Part shown: piece by piece, positions 57,340-64,000 of the stretch
Layout: every line of letters begins with the position of its first letter
Numbering within the stretch: the stretch's first letter is position 1
DNA from: Batillaria attramentaria
Taxonomy: Eukaryota; Mollusca; Gastropoda; Batillariidae
DNA length: 64,000 nucleotides
Direction: 5' to 3'
Assembly: GCA_018292915.2 (NCBI GenBank)
Contig: JACVVK020000147.1
Location: 430,001-494,000 of the forward strand
Made by a program: the position numbers and the translations under genes
The notes under the pieces: model-generated
Database searches by the model: none
What the model saw: only the letters and a program-made list of their open reading frames with translations
What the model was told of the DNA's origin: nothing

Positions 57340-57650
57340 AATTTCTTCGAGCCGCGCAGCTAATTAATTTCTATCCGCGCGCGCGCTCATCCGTCTGGGC
57401 TTGACAGAGAGAGAGAGAGAGAGAGAGGCAGCCCCAGAACGGCGGTGTTTCGGTGCTGCCCGATTTCACTTGGCCGGCGCGCGCCTTGCTTGTCTAATTA
57501 GCGCCTTCGGCAGCGCTCAAGCACGCGCTCACAACCAATAGCCCCGCCCCTCTGGGGAGAGACCACGCCCTAATAGCCCCGCCCCCACCACCACCGCCGC
57601 CGACCATTTGGCCTGCGAGGCAGAGGCGAAGAGAATCGTTCAGGAGTTTT
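57340..57650 (+). promoter_or_regulatory. Lbx: Probable Lbx core promoter region, CpG-rich
   Basis: The base composition changes to GC-rich, with many CpG and a short GA tract (57,405-57,428). CCAAT (57,535) is followed by GC boxes CCCCGCCCC (57,542) and CCCCGCCCCC (57,580), all within about 100 bp of a purine-rich stretch AGAGGCGAAGAGAATCGTTC that could hold the start site. No TATA box is evident. This is the only such island in the window, and it lies upstream of the coding exon on the same strand. The start site is not determined. Confidence 0.5.
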
Positions 57651-58435
57651 CGCTGTTGGGAGTTGTCACGCCACTGTGAGTGCCAACAAGTCGACAGGCG
57701 AGCTGAGTTTGTTTACAGCTCACGCCGGCGGAGGTGGCTGCGTGGAGGGGAAAACAATCAGTCTTTACAAAGCGCGGCCGACGCGCTACCGAGCAATCGA
57801 GGGACTCGCCGAGCTCAGTGACTGACGGCGATCACACACCTTCAACTTCAGGATACATACGTCACTTGAGTCGGCGGCAGACAGGCCGATCTCGATGCTT
57901 TCCCTGTGATCAGTTGGACTACTTACCACTGCAAGCTCGAGGTGACTTTTGACGGAGCCACCACCGCATCAGCTGTGCAGGTCTGTGTTAGCTAGCTTAC
58001 GCCAGAATACGCTACAGAATAAATCACAACTCACTGTGTTTCAAGTCTTACCCTTTAGACCACCGTGACACCGTCTCAGTGGTGCAGCTTCTTTGACTGA
58101 GATCTGAACTGCAGCATAGCGCGTGGCAAAACCTTCAAGCCGGTATTTTCAGCGAAGATTTGACCTTTTGAAACAGTGTGTATGTCAGCACGAGCACTGA
58201 GTAGCCGCGACGAAACCAGCAGCCCGAGTCAGCTGGCCGCCTATGATAACTGCTGTGACAAATGTGACAATGACATGGATTGTCTTCAGTTTATGCGGTG
58301 GAGACGCACCCATGAGTTACAATAGCTTGCGGTCGAGGTCTTATTTTAACTGATTTATTGTCATTGAAGAAGACTCGCTACACTTTACATCGTGCGAGTT
58401 GAGATTTATTATTTAGCGACAACCTTGGTCGTAAG
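57640..58435 (+). other. Lbx: Probable non-coding exon 1 (5' UTR) of Lbx
   Basis: Repeat-free sequence after the promoter ends at a strong donor CGTAAG|GTAAGA (58,435/58,436). No ATG here opens a frame that could join the Lbx frame in the next exon, which has a stop at 62,376. Earlier donors such as CAGGTCTGT near 57,980 are weaker alternatives. The exon is inferred from splice signals and position only. Confidence 0.4.
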
Positions 58436-59024
58436 GTAAGAATAATTATGTCACCATGCCTGTCAGTGAATCATGATCTACTGGTGACTAGATCATTGAG
58501 ATTTGGGGGGGGGGGGGGGGGTTATACTGGTGAATCTACACAACACAAGTCAAGAAATGTAATGAATTCGTCTAGGAAACTGCAAAAATTTAGAAAATTC
58601 ATTTTTTGGAGGGACTGATTTCATTTTTGCTGATTTTTTTTTCATTCAATTTCATTTTGCTATCTTCACTTGGTTTCGTGTGTGTAGTGATTTTGTTTAT
58701 TTATTTGTAAAGTGATTTCATTCATTCATTCATTCATTCATTCATTCATTGTTTTGTTTTGTTTACATGTGCATTTATTTATTTATTTTGTCTAGAACCT
58801 CCACCCTCTTGCCCACTCAAGAACAACCTCCATAAAAAGTAAATGTCAAACCACACCCAACATAATTATATTCAGTATGAAGTGCATTTCTCAGATTTAG
58901 AACAAACTAAGAAATAATTTTATCATGTGTATAATGTGTACATCCGATTCCTAGGACCAAATCATATGTCTAAAAAAAAAAAAAGCATCGCGGTAGACGT
59001 GGTGTAAGAGCCAATTACAACCAC

Positions 59025-59145
59025 TAGTATAGGGGTTTCAGGGACGCTGAAAACGCTGTAACTGTGACAAGAGTTGACTGTGCATTTTGCACAGTCGGAT
59101 AGTTTTTTAAAACACTCTTTGTGGCTTTTTGATGAGATTGTAGAC
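59025..59145. mobile_element. MITE family H, one arm
   Basis: GGTTTCAGGGACGCTGAAAA, CTGTAACTGTGAC and GAGTTGACTGTGCA match one arm of 52,841-53,197. Confidence 0.65.
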
Positions 59146-59391
59146 CTTTAAGCACATTCGATGAAAAGTTCTCCCACACGCTCTAGGAAGCTTGTCAGAA
59201 GTATTGATGTTTTATTCAAACAATCCTGATATTTTAACACGTCAGGGGCACGCTAAGGTCAGCGAGGTGTGGTCACTGATTAACTTGCTCTCGCAAAACA
59301 CTCATGTCGAAGCGATTGTCGGCGCTGAGCGCGTCACTGATTTCATATGGTGCTGTATAAAGTGTAAGATATACCTCTTGAGAAAATAACA

Positions 59392-59465
59392 GGGTGAGTG
59401 GGTGTTTTGGGGTTCAACGTCCTTTTCCACCACATACGGGTGATATCAAAGACGGGGCAACGATG
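59392..59465 (-). mobile_element. SINE-A, part left of the Helitron-like insertion
   Basis: Tail and body up to GACGGGGCAACGATG. The rest of the same SINE resumes at 61,265. Confidence 0.9.
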
Positions 59466-59558
59466 AACAAGATGGCCACTGACCAGCCCAATATGTTGTT
59501 TCCATTTAATCACCTGCTGTCGTCACGGTCGTTCTTTTGTAATGCCATGTATTCGGGA

Positions 59559-59614
<56 letters not shown>

Positions 59615-59961
59615 CACACTCTCTCTCTCTCTCTCTCTCTGAATGGAAACAACTGACCGGGCTTGTCAGACCAATCTTGGTTTTGGAAGAGAGACGTCAA
59701 GTTGTTTTCTTTGAAATCTATGACGTTTTCCTCATTGGGATGACGCATAATACATTTGACGTAATAACTTTGACTCGGATACAATTCTTGCAATGAAAGC
59801 AGCCCCATGAAAATTGAAGTGTTGCTGCTGCGCAGTGTAAAGATCGAATTTATACCGGCTCAATGTGTTTAACAGACAAGTCTGCGCGGCGAACGTTTTT
59901 TCACTATGTGTTATGTCTGCTGCGCGCGCGCGCACACAGACACACACAGACATACGCGCGC

Positions 59962-59994
<33 letters not shown>

Positions 59995-61264
59995 GACTTG
60001 CGCGAGCCGCGTTTGTGCATGTGCTCCATTGAGACCTATGTGGTGTTCTCTCACTCTACTATGCTATTGAGTGAGAGTCAGTGGGAAAAACAAAGCTCAC
60101 TACATCAATGAAACTCCCGCTTTCCCCGTCTACAAATAGAGAACTTCCGAAAAGTGACGACACACCCCCACGTCAATCAAACATGACGTCGGCAAACTGA
60201 CGCTGATACAGTTTTGCGTCAGTGCGCGTGTGCCTTTTCTGCGATGTTTGTGAGGCGTGTGGCTTGTGTAAAGGAAATGTGCTTCGAGTACAAATTTTCG
60301 AGTCAACTGACGACAACGGCTGCAGTGAATTTTTCTAATTTTTTTGTATATTTTTTATGGCACCCCAGGCTCATTATCTATGTATAGTAGGAGCGATTTT
60401 GAGATCTAAAGTGTGTTCACCAGCACTTTCATCAGGTACGGTTTACGCCAAAAGTATAAAAGCGACAACCTCCAAAATTCACTCAGTTGAGAGTCCGTAT
60501 TCATGCTATCTATGTCCCAAAAATGGAGTGGTTTAGGTAAATATTACGCCTTTAAACGCCAGAAAGCCACTTTTTTTGAAAAGGGCGATAACTCGCAAAT
60601 CATGTGTGCAATCGTACCTGGATCGGGCCTTCTATTCAACAATCTTGATTCATTTAGAAACCCCAAATTTGAAATCGATCGGTTCAGTATTTTCGGAGAA
60701 ATAGGCATCTGAACTGGGTTCACATGCAATGTCAACTCAGGCTCGGTTTACATGAAAACTATAAGAGCGACCATGTTCTAGTAGTGAGTCAATTCAGAGT
60801 CCGTATTCAAGCTATCTACTGCCAAAAAATTGAGTGATTTAAATAAATATTACGCCTGTACACGAAAGACAACCAACTTGTCTCAAAAGGGCGATAACTC
60901 CCAAATCACTTAAGCAATCATCACACGCTTGAATCGTCTAATGTAACATTTTGATAAATTTGGATACCCCAAATTTGAAGCCATTCGGTTAAGTATCTTC
61001 GAAGAAACGGGCCCGGACACAATTCACACACGCACACACATCCGCACAGACGGCACTCAGTGAGGAGGAGAAGTGCGTTCGGAACAGCATACATGCCAGC
61101 ATCGATGACGCAGGTTTTCTTACGTCATTGTCAGAGTTACACTTGCATAATCGTCTCTGCGGGAGATCGGCAGTGACGTGCGTTTGTACCACAGATGCTT
61201 GCCTGTGAACGTGGAAATTTTAGCCCGTCCTATTATGTTGTTTCCATTACTATGGAAACAACAT
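59466..61264 (+). mobile_element. Helitron/HINE-like element, close copy 3, in Lbx intron 1
   Basis: About 1.80 kb, beginning AACAAGATGGCCACTGACCA and ending at the terminal hairpin. It splits a SINE-A between CAACGATG and AAAAAACCAGCAC; intact relatives read CAACGATGAAAAAGCCAGC, so no bases were duplicated on insertion. It has the shortest microsatellites of the three copies. The two internal modules are at about 60,490-60,760 and 60,800-61,020. Confidence 0.85.
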
Positions 61265-61266
61265 AA
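61233..61266 (+). other. 3' terminal hairpin, copy 3
   Basis: TTATGTTGTTTCCAT and ATGGAAACAACATAA pair over 15 bp around TACT; the outermost AA may be flank. Confidence 0.85.
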
Positions 61267-61331
61267 AAAACCAGCACAAATACTGATTTGGCCCCAGCCG
61301 GGATACGAACTCACGACCCGAGCATTAAAAG
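61265..61331 (-). mobile_element. SINE-A, part right of the insertion
   Basis: ACCAGCACAAATACTGATTT then GGCCCCAGCCGGGATACGAA; the A-box end is lost after GAGCATTAAAAG. Confidence 0.88.
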
Positions 61332-62043
61332 AGAAAATAAGAATTTACAGATGATTTCAGAATCTAGCGTTAATGCCCGGTATTTCAATATTTATAGTGA
61401 AGTTAATAAGCCTTCTCCGGGACGTGTAGTGGTCTGTGCATGGACAGAGTTGTTGTTATGATGTTACCGGCAATGATGGCAAAATGTCGACCTCTCCAGT
61501 TTGAACTGAGCTGTCAAATATCCAAGGACTGCGAGGTGACTTTCCTTTTGTATTATATATTTCATGGACACCCGCGTTGTGGGATTTTCCCTTTGTTTCA
61601 TCTTCTGTAACGTTTGAGAACCTCCAGGCATATTGTTGTACATTCATGTAGTGTGTTTATATCTTGAAGTATATATATATATATATACTTCCTGGAAAGC
61701 CTGTTTCGCTGGGGATTTTGCGCTATACAAGAGCCATTTATACATTTATCTAATTATTAAAAAAAAAAAATTACTTGTTTATTTATTTATTTATTTATTA
61801 TTATTATTGCTAATTATTATTATTTATTATTATTATTTATTATTATTATATTGACAGCCCTACGCAGCAGTGGCGCAAGAGGACTTCGTGAGGTGACAGA
61901 CGCAGACGGGAGATCACAACAAACAACTTCACAAAAGCCAGTGAGATCCAACGTTAGGACCTGCAGAACACCCAGAAGACAACAGGAAACAGTCTGGCAC
62001 GAAAAGGTTCTACGCTGACTGCACTGGCACATGACTGAATTTG

Positions 62044-62335
62044 GTGGCTGGATCGAAAGAGGCGAAGACTAACAGTTTCTCTAATTCATTTTCTGAATGT
62101 GTGTGTACTCAGTGATTCTCTTAACCTTAGACAAGTTCGAAGGTGCTGTCTTCAAACTCTCAATCACTTTCTTTGGCTAACTACATTGGTACAAGAGTTT
62201 TGTGGTAGCTTGAAAGAAGCGAAGTCTTGCAGTTTCTGTAGTTGATTTTCACGGTGCATGTGTACTGGGTGATTCTCTGGGATTCAGACAAATTCTAAGT
62301 TACCAGCTTCAGACCGTCAGTTACTGTTTTGTGAA
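62044..62335 (+). repeat. Diverged tandem duplication in the Lbx leader, period 158 bp
   Basis: GTGGCTGGATCGAAAGAGGC / GTGGTAGCTTGAAAGAAGC, then AACAGTTTCTCTAATTCATT / TGCAGTTTCTGTAGTTGATT, then GTGTACTCAGTGATTCTC / TGTACTGGGTGATTCTC and a TTAGACAA / TTCAGACAA pair. The second unit starts at 62,202. Confidence 0.8.
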
Positions 62336-62489
62336 GACCCTGGAGAAGGATATCGTTGTGCTTGTGGGAAGTGACTAAGATTGTCCGCCGGGTCGTACAA
62401 GCGGTGCACTTGGACAGACAACTGGGTCAAGGTCTTGGGAAGGCGCTGAGCCAGCAACATCAGCAGCGAGAGACTTGCGAGCATCGTTC

Positions 62490-63273
62490 ATGCTGGGCAC
62501 GATGTCCAGTCTGGGGGCAGGGCGTGATTCGGCCAGCCCGCTGCCCCTGGCCCTCGCCCTCACCCCCCGGGAAGCCCACTCCCACCACCGCCACAACCAT
62601 CACCACCACCACCATCCCGCTCATCCACACCATGCTCTGTCCTACGACCCTATCCGGCGTCTGGCGCTGGCACGTCTTCCGCCCCCTCGCCGTCCTGCCT
62701 CGGGCAACAACAACAAACCGTTCACGTCCTTCTGCATCAAGGACATTTTGGGCGGAGACGTGGACAGGGAGGAGTCATCCAGACTCTCGGAGACAACCTC
62801 GTCCGGTACGTCCACAAAGACGAAGGCCGCCAATGGCGGTAGCAGCAAAAACAGCAGTAACAACAACAACAGCAGCAGTGGAGGAAGTAGCGGTAGATCG
62901 GGCAGTAACGGGATCCACAGACCTAGGCCTAGTCCCACGTCCCCTCCCTGCACCCTCCCGGTGCCCAGTTCCACGAGTCCCAAGGTTCAAATCCCGGCCG
63001 TCAGCCTCAACGGGGCGCGCATTGTGCGGCCCTGGGCGCCCAGCCCCGGCAGTCCGGAAACCGAGATCTCTTCCGACGACGGCGTCGACCCTTACCACGA
63101 CCACATGCACGACAACGATGACGACGACGAGGAGGAGGAGATCAGCGTGGACGATGACGAGCCGTCTCCGAGGCAACGCGCCAAGGGAGGCAAGTCAGGA
63201 GTGTCTCCCTTAGACGCTCTGATGGCCATGACGAGCAAGACATTCGAGGGACTTGAGGCCCCAGACTCTGCAG
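62490..63273 (+). CDS. Lbx: Ladybird-type homeobox protein Lbx, N-terminal exon (partial)
   Basis: Homeodomain transcription factor of the NK-like class; in other animals Lbx acts in the nucleus to specify muscle and dorsal neural cell types. The exon codes 261 residues plus one base (phase 1) and the homeodomain exon is outside the window. In order: HSHHRHNHHHHHH and more His to residue 48; NNKPFTSFCIKDILGG (73-89), an eh1-type Groucho-binding motif matching the LBX1 NKPLTPFSIEDILN; a Ser/Asn/Gly-rich linker (about 98-140); a Pro-rich part; an acidic block DNDDDDEEEEISVDDDE; and SPLDALMAMTSKTFEGLE (239-256), the counterpart of LBX1 SPLCALEELASKTFKGLE just before the homeodomain. The frame is closed upstream by TAA at 62,376 and has no earlier ATG; ATG 62,502 (A at -3) may be used instead of 62,490. 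It is longer than the same part of vertebrate LBX1 because of low-complexity runs. Tlx, Nkx and Hlx proteins also have eh1 motifs but not the SKTFxGLE block. Confidence 0.85.

Positions 63274-64000
<727 letters not shown>

Larger units (their letters stand above)
58436..61857 (+). other. Lbx: Probable Lbx intron 1
   Basis: Bounded by GTAAGA and ATTATATTGACAG. It contains (ATTC)n at 58,716-58,750, one arm of MITE H, a SINE-A split by a Helitron-like element, an AT palindrome at 61,664-61,690 and (ATT)n before the acceptor. The alternative, an unspliced 4-kb leader through these repeats, is less likely. Confidence 0.4.
61858..63273 (+). other. Lbx: Lbx exon 2 (leader and first coding part)
   Basis: The acceptor is TATTATTATATTGACAG at 61,857 and the donor is CTCTGCAG|GTAGGA at 63,273/63,274. 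The first ~630 bp are leader, with a diverged tandem duplication (62,044-62,335). The donor is certain in position relative to the protein; the acceptor is inferred. Confidence 0.55.

Noticed and set aside
57734..57952. 72-codon frame in the Lbx leader as a separate gene
   Set aside because: It does not start with a clear ATG and has no recognisable domain; at most an upstream ORF.
62642..63176. Long antisense frames over the Lbx exon
   Set aside because: They mirror the low-complexity Ser/Asn/Asp codons (L and V runs) and have no domain.
62356..63213. 285-codon + strand frame overlapping the Lbx exon
   Set aside because: It is a different frame of the same GC-rich exon, rich in R, P and T. 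The Lbx frame has two family signatures and fits the donor.

Overview
This is a window of animal nuclear DNA, very probably from a marine mollusc and most likely a gastropod. The evidence is the packaging of the DNA (long CA/GT tracts, several tRNA-headed SINE families, small foldback transposons, mollusc-style repeats carrying GGGCGATAACTC) together with one recognisable bilaterian developmental gene. Species and clade are inference; no marker fixes them. About 57 kb of the window is intergenic or intronic DNA built from repeats, and most open frames in it come from microsatellites, minisatellites or SINEs.

The only gene I can name is at the right end, on the + strand. It is an Lbx (ladybird) homeobox gene, of which the window holds a GC-rich promoter (about 57,340-57,650), a probable non-coding first exon ending at a GTAAGA donor (58,435), a 3.4-kb first intron, and a second exon (about 61,858-63,273). 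That exon codes the N-terminal half of the protein: a His-rich tract, an eh1-type motif FCIKDIL, an acidic block, and the pre-homeodomain signature SPLDALMAMTSKTFEGLE. The homeodomain exon must lie beyond 64,000.

The most interesting repeat system is a family of 1.6-1.8 kb non-coding elements, with three close copies (17,515-19,345 +; 32,867-34,705 -; 59,466-61,264 +) and one diverged member (472-2,107 +). They share a 5' end AACAAGATGG or AACAAGGAGG, a subterminal motif that recurs inverted at the 3' end, a perfect terminal 3' hairpin, and internal microsatellites. Two insertions can be compared with their empty target (a 38-bp minisatellite and a SINE) and neither shows a target duplication. 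This is the structure of non-autonomous Helitron/Helentron (HINE, DINE-1-like) elements. One copy sits in Lbx intron 1.

Other layers are: about 20 copies or fragments of a tRNA-Lys/Glu-like SINE ('SINE-A'), some with 11-14 bp target duplications; a second tRNA-headed SINE family with a conserved central core ('SINE-B'); two copies of a third ('SINE-C'); a broken LINE C-terminal fragment (39.7-40.3 kb); a PIF/Harbinger relic that keeps the start of both its genes (8.85-9.4 kb); four MITE families with terminal inverted repeats; and three minisatellites (21.5-22.5 kb, 27.55-27.94 kb, 32.75-34.8 kb). The stretch 28.0-32.5 kb is poor in repeats and contains weak coding-like signals on the - strand that I cannot assign.
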